NCBI GenBank assembly: GCA_964450405.1
Contig: CAYVCQ010000004.1
Location: 1 to 64,000, forward strand
Length of the DNA: 64,000 bases
Direction: 5' to 3'
Source: WRGT01 sp964450405
GTDB lineage: Bacteria; Spirochaetota; UBA4802; UBA5550
Shown here in pieces: positions 35,042 to 43,151 of the stretch; position 1 is the first letter of the stretch; each line of letters opens with the position of its first letter. The notes below the pieces were generated by a model that saw nothing but the letters and a program-made list of their open reading frames with translations, had not been told where the DNA came from and searched no databases. The position numbers and the translations under genes were made by a program.

Positions 35042-36610
35042 TTAATTTTTAATGATTCCACTTTTGCTGAACAATGACGTATCATAAACGCTGTAAAAAA
35101 GCTGATATCTGCTTTTATAAAATGAAAAATAATAAAGGTACTGTCCGGAGATTTGAGGTGAAAGAATTGAATTGCTGTCTTTAGTGATCCTGCCTGGATT
35201 TCCAGTTTGTAAATCCAGTAAAAAAACATTATCAAAACCATTTATAGTCATAGAAAAAACCAGAGTTTTACTGTTAACAAAATTCAGGTGAGAGATTTTC
35301 TGATCTGTTGAAAATAGAGTGTTTATTTTTCCTGAGACTACATCAATTTCATTTATACTCCATTTATCACTTCCGGAGACAAAGTATACTTTATCATTCT
35401 GCTGAACAGGAAAAAAGTTTTTTCCTGAATCGGTGAGAATTTCAAGATTTCCGGTATCTATATTAACAGTATAAATATCATTGAACAGACCTGACGAAGC
35501 GGAGAAAAGCAGTGAATTACTATTTGAAAAGGAAATCTCTGATATAAATAATAATGGAATGGAAATACCGGAAACAAATACATTGTTTTTTAAATCAAAA
35601 ATATGTATTTTGCTGCCCGATTCAAGAATCTCAACTATTGCAAGTTTATCATTTTCGATAAAAGTTAGCTCATTGTAAATACTTTCACTTTCAGAATGCT
35701 CAAGTTTTATAATCCTTTCATCATCTGAATTTTTCAACATAAGCTGGAATTTGCTTTTATTTTTTTGTAAAATTGCACATTGCTGATTTGAAGATAATGA
35801 ATATGTAATAATGTAGAAATCACCGGGATTGTTTAAAAAAAGTTTTTTATCGGGAGAATCAGTATTAACTATTGATCTCCTCTTCTGGATAAATGAATTA
35901 AATTTATCGGAAATTTCAGATATTGATTCACCAGTTAACTTTGATAGTGATTCATAAAAATTACCGTAATAATCTGCGTCTTTTAGTGATTGAATCAGAT
36001 TTTTTTTACCGTAATTGTTTATAACAAAATTTATCATCAGTGTGTATATTACAAGCTGATCGTCATCTTTAAACTGGTTTATTTTTTTTAAATCTATTGA
36101 AGTAATTTGAGAAATATTAACAAGGTCAGTGCAGATCGTTTCAATAAAATTATTATTTTTCAAAGGATACTGTACAAGCGCATCAATAAAATTTTTTTCA
36201 ATAATTGAAATGCTTTTCCCATTGCTCATAATTTTCTGGAGGCAGATTAAAAAAGTTTTATAGTAAAGATCTTTTTCAATAATGTTAAAATTAACTGAGG
36301 GCGAGATAAACAGATTGCTTTTAATAGCACTGCTTATTTCCGGAAAAAAATTATTGTTATTATCACCGGGAAGAAATATATTTATTTTGTCTAATTGGTC
36401 AAATTCCAGGAAAGATGCTGTTGTATTATAATACGATTCCATTTTACCGGCTAATGCAATCGCACAGCTGCTGTTATCTGTATTATAGTTGATTATAAAA
36501 TGGTCAGTGGTTAAAACTTTATTTGCTGAATGTGCGGAAGAATCCTTTGATAAAAATATAACTGTTATCAAAAGAATAAATATTGATATCTGCGGGGAGA
36601 ATTTTTTCAT
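35042..36610 (-). CDS. Exported protein with probable C-terminal beta-propeller
   Basis: I use the start at 36610 (MKKFSPQISIFILLI), which opens a signal peptide ending DSSAHSAN; the ORF extends upstream but that part is shadow of the gene before it. The resulting protein is about 522 residues. The N-terminal half is helical (HFIINYNTDNSSCAIALAGK) and recalls inactive or diverged peptidase MA-like proteins; no HExxH is seen. The C-terminal half (about 250-510) has repeated WD/TolB-like strand motifs (LLFSASSGLFNDIYTVNID, KWSINEIDVVSGKIN, GFDNVFLLDLQTGNPGRIT). It begins seven bases after the YrdC-like gene and is probably the last gene of the eno cluster. Confidence 0.75.
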   Translation of the reverse strand: MKKFSPQISIFILLITVIFLSKDSSAHSANKVLTTDHFIINYNTDNSSCAIALAGKMESYYNTTASFLEFDQLDKINIFLPGDNNNNFFPEISSAIKSNLFISPSVNFNIIEKDLYYKTFLICLQKIMSNGKSISIIEKNFIDALVQYPLKNNNFIETICTDLVNISQITSIDLKKINQFKDDDQLVIYTLMINFVINNYGKKNLIQSLKDADYYGNFYESLSKLTGESISEISDKFNSFIQKRRSIVNTDSPDKKLFLNNPGDFYIITYSLSSNQQCAILQKNKSKFQLMLKNSDDERIIKLEHSESESIYNELTFIENDKLAIVEILESGSKIHIFDLKNNVFVSGISIPLLFISEISFSNSNSLLFSASSGLFNDIYTVNIDTGNLEILTDSGKNFFPVQQNDKVYFVSGSDKWSINEIDVVSGKINTLFSTDQKISHLNFVNSKTLVFSMTINGFDNVFLLDLQTGNPGRITKDSNSILSPQISGQYLYYFSFYKSRYQLFYSVYDTSLFSKSGIIKN

Positions 36611-36617
36611 TAAAAAA

Positions 36618-37268
36618 CTAAAAATCGCCAAGAAAATATAAAGATTTAATCTCTTCCGCGCTGACACGTCCCTCGTTAATAATATTAAGTTTATCACAAC
36701 TGACATCAATCGATGTAGGAAGAGAATGATTCTTATTAAATTCACTAATGATCAGGATTGAGCAGATATCTTTAAATCTCTTCAGAATTTCTTTATCATT
36801 AAAAATCATTTTCCGTCCCGAAGTTTTTACTGACATATATACTATGGGCATCCCTACTCCATTTACGATATCCAGAATATATTTATGTCTTGGCATTCTC
36901 ATAAAAAGATTTGATTCATCATTGCATGCTCTGTTTTTCAGCTGAACAATTACTTCACCAGGCCAGACTCTTTTTAAAAAATTATAAGAAAATTTATCGA
37001 CGAGAGCCATTTCTTCAAGCATTTTAAAATTTGATATTACTATCTCAATACTATCCTCAGGTTCACCGGACATATTAATTATTTCATTGATAATATCATT
37101 TCGTCTTAAGCCAACAATTCCATATACTGAATCAATCGGCATAACCAGCAGTTCCCCTGATTTGAGTGATCTAATTATACTTTCAACATAATTAGATGGA
37201 ATGGAACCGTCTTTTTTTAGTTTTTTTACATCATGTACTACATGTTGTCTACTACTGACTTGCACCAT
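36618..37268 (-). CDS. YrdC/Sua5-fold protein lacking the usual catalytic residues
   Basis: A homologue of threonylcarbamoyl-AMP synthase (216 residues from the ATG at 37268, which follows GGGAGA; earlier in-frame starts overlap the upstream gene more). The fold markers remain: LLVMPIDSVYGIVG matches PTDTVYGLG, then FLKRVWPGEVIVQLKN (WPGPLT), IVYMSVKTSG (TSANxSG) and LPTSIDVS...INEGRVS (PSTIVD...LRxG). The usual KxR ATP-binding motif (xIKxRPxxxPL) is replaced by NMSGEPEDSIEIV, so lysine and arginine are serine and glutamate. The asparagine of TSAN is lysine. The enzyme is thus probably inactive in tRNA t6A synthesis or does another job. It lies in the eno-FtsB-DUF501 cluster. Confidence 0.8.
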   Translation of the reverse strand: MVQVSSRQHVVHDVKKLKKDGSIPSNYVESIIRSLKSGELLVMPIDSVYGIVGLRRNDIINEIINMSGEPEDSIEIVISNFKMLEEMALVDKFSYNFLKRVWPGEVIVQLKNRACNDESNLFMRMPRHKYILDIVNGVGMPIVYMSVKTSGRKMIFNDKEILKRFKDICSILIISEFNKNHSLPTSIDVSCDKLNIINEGRVSAEEIKSLYFLGDF

Positions 37269-37827
37269 CACATAATCTCTCCCTGCAATAATTAATACCA
37301 TTTAAGAGGTTATGAATAATTCTCCCTGCAACATTATCTTCACATATCTGAAAATGACTGTAATGCTGATGAAGGCATTTAATATTATCGATCTCTTTTA
37401 TCCCGCCAATGCCGGAATTAAGTATTTTTGTATTAAATTCCAGAGAGCTTATCTCTCCGAACTCTTTTGAATAGAGATTCCTTCTCAGATAGTAATAATT
37501 TGCGTGAGCATTTTTCATAAGCTCGATCAAGCTTCTATCAGAATTTATTAAGCTTGTTATCTTCTTAATATAACCAATAGATTCAAAATCGTGTATCTTT
37601 TTATTTAAAAAAGGGCAAGTTAGCCATAGAGGGTTTGATATTGCCATAAAATTAAGCTTTTTTTTAGCATTTACCGGTGTAACTTCTACAGGATTTAATA
37701 AAATAATGGCAGGATATCCATATACGCATTTTCTTACAATTCCTGACATATTAATACAGTCAGTATTCAGCTGCCATTTAATTACATTTATATCATTTAT
37801 ATCGTAATCAGTTAAAATCTGTTCCAT
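37252..37827 (-). CDS. DUF501 family protein
   Basis: A 191-residue soluble protein of the DUF501 family. The family marks are visible: CVYGYPAIILLNPV, SNPLWLTCPFLNKKIHDFES, GIGGIKEIDNIKCLHQHYSH and DNVAGRIIHNLLNG. The conserved cysteine in LTCP and the histidines of CLHQHYSH suggest a metal site. The function is unknown. In actinobacteria DUF501 genes sit beside eno and ftsB/divIC, the same order as here. It overlaps the FtsB-like gene upstream by 20 bases and the YrdC-like gene downstream by 17. Confidence 0.9.
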   Translation of the reverse strand: MEQILTDYDINDINVIKWQLNTDCINMSGIVRKCVYGYPAIILLNPVEVTPVNAKKKLNFMAISNPLWLTCPFLNKKIHDFESIGYIKKITSLINSDRSLIELMKNAHANYYYLRRNLYSKEFGEISSLEFNTKILNSGIGGIKEIDNIKCLHQHYSHFQICEDNVAGRIIHNLLNGINYCRERLCDGASQ

Positions 37828-38245
37828 TTGTTAACTCATCACTTTTATCATTCTTCAGGAAATAGTAAGACAGAAACATTACTGAAATTAAAATCCAGAT
37901 TATCCTCAAATGTTCAAGGCTTATGATTAAATCATCTCTGGAAATTCCTGTATCAGGAACTTTTTCTTTTCCTGTATCGTTAATATACAAAAATTTTCCG
38001 GTTTTGTAAACAAAACCGGAACCTATTATGTCACTGCTGTTGTATATACCTGATCTGTATTTTTCACATTCTTTTGAAAGATGAGAACTGTTTTTGTTTA
38101 TATAATCAATTTTTTCAGACAATTGATTATATTTATTACTCAGTTCTCTTCTTTCAAGAACTCCGCTTTCGCTGAATATAAAAATATACAAACCTGATAA
38201 TACAAAAATTATAAGGTTTGTTCTAAACTTTTCTTTTTTATGCAA
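37808..38245 (-). CDS. FtsB/DivIC-like septum protein with an added C-terminal membrane helix
   Basis: A protein of about 145 residues with the FtsB/DivIC layout. A basic N-terminus and one membrane helix (FRTNLIIFVLSGLYIFIF) are followed by a coiled coil (RELSNKYNQLSEKIDYINKN). Unlike typical FtsB it has a second hydrophobic helix near the C-terminus (LRIIWILISVMFLSYYFLKN). The start is uncertain. An ATG at 38302 would overlap eno by 65 bases. TTG at 38245 overlaps the eno stop by a few bases with GAGG 12 bases upstream, so I prefer TTG. Its place after eno and before DUF501 matches the actinobacterial eno-ftsB-DUF501 order. Confidence 0.75.
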   Translation of the reverse strand: MHKKEKFRTNLIIFVLSGLYIFIFSESGVLERRELSNKYNQLSEKIDYINKNSSHLSKECEKYRSGIYNSSDIIGSGFVYKTGKFLYINDTGKEKVPDTGISRDDLIISLEHLRIIWILISVMFLSYYFLKNDKSDELTNGTDFN

Positions 38246-39530
38246 GATTATAGAATACCTCTTTACCTTTATATAAAGCCATACTTCCCAGTTCTTCCTC
38301 AATACGGAGAAGCTGATTGTACTTAGCTATTCTGTCAGTTCTTGATGCTGAACCGGTTTTAATCTGACCGGTATTAAGAGCAACAACAAGATCTGCAATT
38401 GTGGTATCTTCAGTTTCGCCTGATCTATGTGATACTACTGCTGTAAAACCGGCTTTTTTTGCCATTTCAACAGCCTGTATTGTTTCTGTAAGAGTACCTA
38501 TCTGGTTAAGCTTAATCAGGATGGAGTTTGCTGATTCCTCTTTTATTCCTCTTCTAAGCCTTTCTGTATTGGTAACAAAAAGATCATCACCAACAACCTG
38601 TACTTTTGAACCAACAGCTTTTGTAAAGTTTTTAAAACCTTCCCAATCATCTTCTGCAAAACCATCTTCTATTGAAATTATCGGATATGCCTTGATTAAT
38701 TTCTCATAAAATTCAATCATCTGATCACTGGTTCTCTCACTTTTATCACTTTTTGAGAAAACATATTTCTTCTTTTTAGTATCATAAAACTCGCTTGATG
38801 CAGGGTCCAGCGCGATCATTACATCTTTCCCAGGTTTTAAACCAGCAGTTTCGATAGCTTTTATAATCAGATCAAAAGGTTCTTCATTTGATTTTAAACT
38901 TGGTGCAAATCCGCCTTCATCACCGACGCTTGTTGAATAACCTTTTTCTTTAAGTACGCTTTTTAAGGAGTGGAAAATCTCTGCACCCATTCTGAGAGCT
39001 TCTCTAAAACTTGAAGCACCAACCGGCATTACCATAAACTCCTGCATATCAACATTGGAGTCTGCATGGGATCCGCCATTTAGAATATTCATCATAGGTA
39101 CAGGCAGTTCACAGGCATTAACCCCTCCCAGATATTTGTAAAGAGGCATATCCAGCGCGTTCGATACAGCCTTAGCGCATGCCATTGAAACACCGAGAAT
39201 TGCATTTGCTCCGAGGTTCCCTTTGTTCGGGGTTCCATCAAGTTTAATAAGTGCATTATCAATTTCTATCTGGTTCATTGCATCCATATCAAGAAGAGCT
39301 TCAGAGATAATTTCATTGATATTAGAAACTGCTTTAAGTACACCTTTACCCATATAACGCTTCTTGTCGCCATCTCTAAGCTCTACAGCCTCATGCTCAC
39401 CTGTAGATGCACCTGATGGTACAGCTGCGCGTCCCACTGCGCCTGAGTCTAGCTCTACATCAACCTCAACGGTGGGATTACCTCTTGAATCGAGGATCTC
39501 TCTGGCAACTATGTCTCTGATAAATGTCAT
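38238..39530 (-). CDS. eno: Enolase
   Basis: Converts 2-phosphoglycerate to phosphoenolpyruvate. At 430 residues the protein is full length. Motifs: EILDSRGNPTVEVDV, GASTGEHEAVELRDGD, the signature LLIKLNQIGTLTET-type segment (SILIKLNQIGTLTETIQAVE) and SHRSGETEDTTIADLVVALN. The catalytic E in EEDDWEGF-type segment (EDGFAEDDWEGFKNFT) and the K of the LIKLNQIG region are present. It heads the cluster with the FtsB-like gene. Confidence 0.98.
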   Translation of the reverse strand: MTFIRDIVAREILDSRGNPTVEVDVELDSGAVGRAAVPSGASTGEHEAVELRDGDKKRYMGKGVLKAVSNINEIISEALLDMDAMNQIEIDNALIKLDGTPNKGNLGANAILGVSMACAKAVSNALDMPLYKYLGGVNACELPVPMMNILNGGSHADSNVDMQEFMVMPVGASSFREALRMGAEIFHSLKSVLKEKGYSTSVGDEGGFAPSLKSNEEPFDLIIKAIETAGLKPGKDVMIALDPASSEFYDTKKKKYVFSKSDKSERTSDQMIEFYEKLIKAYPIISIEDGFAEDDWEGFKNFTKAVGSKVQVVGDDLFVTNTERLRRGIKEESANSILIKLNQIGTLTETIQAVEMAKKAGFTAVVSHRSGETEDTTIADLVVALNTGQIKTGSASRTDRIAKYNQLLRIEEELGSMALYKGKEVFYNLA

Positions 39531-39836
39531 TGTATTCTCCTTTGTAATATTTTTTTTAATTTATACAAGTAACTACTTTGAGTGTTGTTTAAAGTGGTGC
39601 TGTCAAAAGTATTAAATTTTCGTATTTGTCATTCCGGTTTTGCAGCATCCATTCTTGCAAATACCGGAATCCCTGATGAAATCAGTAATATGAGATTCCG
39701 GCATTTCGTTTCACTACAGCCGGAATGACAAAGAGCGGAATTTTGGGACAGCCCCCGGATTATTTACTCAATTTTTTAACGTTACTAGTCTAATAATAAA
39801 ACATTCTCTCTTAATCAAGCTTTTATTTCAATAAAT
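39531..39836. other. Intergenic region carrying a TGTCAT-family element
   Basis: No gene is seen between eno and the next minus-strand gene. Most of the stretch is the inverted-repeat element at 39627-39730. The rest is AT-rich and includes a segment GGGACAGCCCCCGG just after the element. Confidence 0.5.
39627..39730. repeat. TGTCAT-family inverted-repeat element (104 bp)
   Basis: The ends TGTCATTCCGG and CCGGAATGACA are perfect 11-base inverted repeats. Inside is a second palindrome, CCGGAATC (39664-39671) with GATTCCGG, and CTGAT/ATCAG at its centre. The arrangement is a nested palindrome, like a REP or MITE. Related elements are at 43034, 53701 and 58144, with a half copy at 12979. Confidence 0.8.
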
Positions 39837-40967
39837 TTATACAGTACAGAAATTCTTATATCTTTCCCGTGCAATTGAATAAATATCTTTTACAAGTCCC
39901 TGTGGGTCATCTAAATATTTACTCATTCTATTAAGGATCAGATTCCTTACCATACCTATATTTACCGTTGATGCTCCCAGAAGAACATTAACCTCTCTTT
40001 CAAGAGAAGCATATGAATCCTCAGAATGCTCAATTTTAAGACCTATAATATTTTCCTGCATCTGTCTGTGTTCAAGTTCCAGATCGATCAGTTCTCTGCA
40101 TTTTTCTTTTTTATTAGAGAAAACTATCATAGACGGCAGGTTCTCCTCATATTGATCAGATATCAGATACTCGTCCAGTTCATTGTCATAATTGAGCAGA
40201 ACAAGCAGTGACTCAAGTGTAGAGCCGTATATAGTATATTGAGGTTTACTTAATATACCTTCAGCCGGATTAAACGCTATTGAGTTATATGTTGTAAATG
40301 TATTGGATCCGGCCTCGCCGCGTCCTATGTAAAGTACATCGTCATTTTTATAATCCATTTCAGCCATCACCTTTTCAATGGCAAGACTTCTTCTGTTTCC
40401 TGATACGAATTTTATTATATCACCAGTGAAAATCTCTTTATTGTTAACAATAGCCTTTTTGTACTCAGTAGCAAGAAGATTAATTTTACTCAACCCCATT
40501 CGCTTCATGTATTCTATCGAAATTTCAAATGGAATTGCTGTCAGGACAAGAGGATTGTATTTTTTTATATTGCGGATAAATACCTCGGAACCGGGAAAGA
40601 GTCTGGCTTTCTTTCCTATAGTTGATATACATTCAACAGGTACTCCTTTAAACAGAAAGTCGGGGTAGTAAACGGCAATTTTGAAAAAAGAAAACGGGAT
40701 ATCCCCTTCTTCGGATATTTTGCGGTTATTTTTATCAATAATGCCTTCAAGCTTGGTAATATCCTGATCAAGAAGAACCGCATCAATAAGGTTGTTGTAG
40801 TCTCCAAGTTCAAGAAAATCGCCAAGACCGAGAAATATCTTTTTTGGTCTTGTGAGAAATTTAGCCGTTTCTTTTATGAAAGACTTTTTATCAAGGATAT
40901 GGCGTTCAAATCCTTCGCTCAAACCATTGTTAATTATTAACTCATACTTATGTTCTTTGTCATTCAT
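39837..40967 (-). CDS. Hypothetical protein, possibly HAD-like
   Basis: A 376-residue soluble protein, no signal peptide. Some stretches recall the HAD fold: LTAIPFEISIEYMKRMGLSK as a helix after a T-containing motif, RRSLAIEKVMAEMDYKNDDV and LYIGRGEAGSNTFTTYNSIA as a motif IV-like region with G and S/N. A proper DxD nucleophile motif is not obvious. I do not recognise a family with certainty. It ends just after the TGTCAT element and has no close operon partner. Confidence 0.55.
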   Translation of the reverse strand: MNDKEHKYELIINNGLSEGFERHILDKKSFIKETAKFLTRPKKIFLGLGDFLELGDYNNLIDAVLLDQDITKLEGIIDKNNRKISEEGDIPFSFFKIAVYYPDFLFKGVPVECISTIGKKARLFPGSEVFIRNIKKYNPLVLTAIPFEISIEYMKRMGLSKINLLATEYKKAIVNNKEIFTGDIIKFVSGNRRSLAIEKVMAEMDYKNDDVLYIGRGEAGSNTFTTYNSIAFNPAEGILSKPQYTIYGSTLESLLVLLNYDNELDEYLISDQYEENLPSMIVFSNKKEKCRELIDLELEHRQMQENIIGLKIEHSEDSYASLEREVNVLLGASTVNIGMVRNLILNRMSKYLDDPQGLVKDIYSIARERYKNFCTV

Positions 40968-41320
40968 AAATCAATTTTATTCCTACGGATATATGTATCT
41001 ACTCAAAAACTGATGGATAAATCTTTTTCTCCGGCTCCGGAAGAACTGGGGAAACTGAAAATCCCTATGGTTTTTGAGCAGTTTCAGATATAGTCGATAT
41101 TTACTTTTATTCAACCGCTTCTTCCTGGTGTGAATAAAAAAAAGTTTTTTTTACTACAATAAATATATACTCAGATATTCCCTGTGAAATCCGAAAATCT
41201 AATGTAGCATCAATACTTTAATGATAACTATTTATTACTTTTGATGCAAATAAAAGTCTGAAAACTTATTTTTCAATCATAAAAAAGCACTAAAATTTGA
41301 GATATAAAAAGAAAAAATAA
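40968..41320. other. Divergent intergenic region with a CAAAAAC element
   Basis: No gene is seen between the divergent HAD-like and UPF0748 genes. It holds the inverted-repeat element at 41002-41078 and otherwise AT-rich DNA. The next gene has only a weak AAGAAAA ribosome-binding site. Confidence 0.5.
41002..41078. repeat. Inverted-repeat element with CAAAAAC ends, copy B
   Basis: A 77-base element with perfect nine-base ends CTCAAAAAC and GTTTTTGAG. It resembles the 75-base copy at 31790 in its ends (CAAAAACTGATRG and CCTAWGGTTTTTG) and length, but not in its middle. Confidence 0.6.
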
Positions 41321-42505
41321 ATGAAAATAAAACAGTTAGCACCAATTATATTTATCTGCTTAATTCAATTCTCATGCAGCAGAGAATATATTAAACCAAT
41401 TTCTGTAAAGAGAAATTTTTCAGGCGCTTTATGGATTGTACGTCACAACATATCAACTCCCGAAAAAATAGATAAACTGATTGATCTTGTTAAAGATACG
41501 AACATTAAAAATATTTTTGTTCAGGTGAGAGGGAGAGGTGATTCATATTATAACTCAGAATTTGAACCTCAGGCATTTGATGTTCCTGCAGGATTTGATC
41601 CGCTTAAGTATCTTATAGAAAAGATAGGTAAAAGTGATATTAAAATTCATGCTTGGGTAAATGTCTCTTTTGTACTGAATGCAGGGAGCTCGCATCGCGA
41701 GGCAAAACATATACTGTCAAGACACCCGGAATGGATTACATACGACTACTCCGGCAGAGCGATGACCGAATATTCCAGAAGAGAGCTGAGTCGAAATCTC
41801 ATTGAGGGATTCTTTCTAGATCCGGCAATACCAGAGGTTAAAGATTATATCGTGAGCATTGTTAATGATATATTGTCGAAATACCCGGTAGATGGCGTAC
41901 ATCTTGACTTTATAAGATATCCCTATTCGGGCTATAACTCTTATGCAAAAAAATATTTCAGTGATTTTGGATATAACCCAATCGCCAGGAAAATTTTTAA
42001 AAAAGAATATGGAATGGATCCATTATATATTAACAGATTTAAAGATTCCCCGGAAAAGGAACTTTTTGATCAATTCAGAAGAGATCAGATTACAGAAATA
42101 GTAAAAAGGATTAATAAAGCAGTTAAGGCTAAGGATAATAATATTATACTATCCGCAGCAGTAATGCCGAGATATGACTGGAGTAGAAAAGTCTACTTTC
42201 AGGATTGGCCACTGTGGCTTGATGAGAACTATATTGACCTTGCATGTGTGATGAGCTACAGCTCCAGTATTGCCGGATTTAAATCGTACGTTGATTATGC
42301 AAACGGAACTAATCATAAAGAAAAAATATTTATGGGAATAAGTGTTAATAAAAAAACCGGATTGAGAAAGACTCTGGCGCAGATAGATTTATCATATAAA
42401 AACGGAATGAGAGGTTTTTCAATCTTCAGTTTTGATCACGATAAGGATTTTATTGAAAAACTCAGTGAATTGATAGATTATAATAGAATTGCCTATAAGT
42501 ATTAA
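41321..42505 (+). CDS. UPF0748 / glycosyl-hydrolase-like (GHL10) lipoprotein
   Basis: A 394-residue exported lipoprotein (signal ends IQFSC, with the lipid cysteine near residue 19). It belongs to the GHL10/UPF0748 group with a TIM-barrel glycosidase fold: FVQVRGRGDSYYNSEFEP, KIHAWVNVSF, SRHPEWITYDYSG, GFFLDPAIPEVKDYIVSIVN and GVHLDFIRYP. The acidic HLDFIRYP strand end is the expected active site; the substrate is probably a cell-wall or surface polysaccharide. It is the second TIM-barrel glycosidase-like exported protein in the window, after the DUF4015 protein. Confidence 0.87.
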   Translation: MKIKQLAPIIFICLIQFSCSREYIKPISVKRNFSGALWIVRHNISTPEKIDKLIDLVKDTNIKNIFVQVRGRGDSYYNSEFEPQAFDVPAGFDPLKYLIEKIGKSDIKIHAWVNVSFVLNAGSSHREAKHILSRHPEWITYDYSGRAMTEYSRRELSRNLIEGFFLDPAIPEVKDYIVSIVNDILSKYPVDGVHLDFIRYPYSGYNSYAKKYFSDFGYNPIARKIFKKEYGMDPLYINRFKDSPEKELFDQFRRDQITEIVKRINKAVKAKDNNIILSAAVMPRYDWSRKVYFQDWPLWLDENYIDLACVMSYSSSIAGFKSYVDYANGTNHKEKIFMGISVNKKTGLRKTLAQIDLSYKNGMRGFSIFSFDHDKDFIEKLSELIDYNRIAYKY

Positions 42506-42511
42506 ACGCGG

Positions 42512-42955
42512 CTACCTTTCCGGTCTTCCATTTCGTATCTCCATCCAATCCAATGGACGGGATATTGTTTTAAAACCTGCTTTGCTGTAAACATCATGAG
42601 CATCTTTGGTTATAAGCAGCCAGTGATAAACATCTTCAAGCGATTTGTTCGTAAGAATGAAATTTATCATTCTCTGTCCAAGTCCTTTTTTTCTATAAGG
42701 TTCATCAATATAAACATCAAGTATATAAGCAAAACGGGTTTTATCCGAAATGACCCGTGAATAACCTATCTGCGTCTGATCTTGTAAAAATATCCCCACA
42801 ACTAAAGCAGAACCGGCAGCACCTTTTTTAACTTCATCAAGTTTAATTCCGGGACTCCAGTATGAACTTGAAAGCATTTCTGTTACTTTTTCAAAATTCA
42901 TTCTATTAAAGCCCTCTGTTAAAATAACATCATTTATCAAATTATTATTTTCCAT
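42512..42955 (-). CDS. GNAT-family N-acetyltransferase
   Basis: A 147-residue acetyltransferase. The acetyl-CoA loop is DEPYRKKGLGQRMINFIL (pattern RxxGLG), preceded by the beta strand YILDVYID and followed by WLLITKDAHDVYSKAGFKT. The substrate is not known. It ends six bases from the convergent UPF0748 gene. Confidence 0.88.
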   Translation of the reverse strand: MENNNLINDVILTEGFNRMNFEKVTEMLSSSYWSPGIKLDEVKKGAAGSALVVGIFLQDQTQIGYSRVISDKTRFAYILDVYIDEPYRKKGLGQRMINFILTNKSLEDVYHWLLITKDAHDVYSKAGFKTISRPLDWMEIRNGRPER

Positions 42956-43033
42956 TTTTTCAAATTACCGGTTTATGAAATTTAATTGAATTTATTTACC
43001 TTCAGCAGTTAACGGATGAAATAGTATATAATC

Positions 43034-43116
43034 TGTCATTTCGAATAAGCGATAGTAGCTGAAAAAACCAGTTCATACAGAAAATTTTAAGATTTCTCAC
43101 TACGTTCGAAATGACA
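43034..43116. repeat. TGTCAT-family inverted-repeat element (83 bp)
   Basis: Perfect 12-base inverted ends TGTCATTTCGAA and TTCGAAATGACA, with internal AAGATTTCTCACTACG. Elements with this end are dispersed in other bacterial genomes. It lies between the GNAT gene and the chemoreceptor gene. Confidence 0.8.
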
Positions 43117-43151
43117 AGGTCTATTTTACAGAATTAAATTATATTAATGAA

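Noticed and set aside
39837..40967. A confident HAD-phosphatase assignment
   Set aside because: The fold impression is weak and no clear DxD nucleophile motif can be seen, so it is left as hypothetical.
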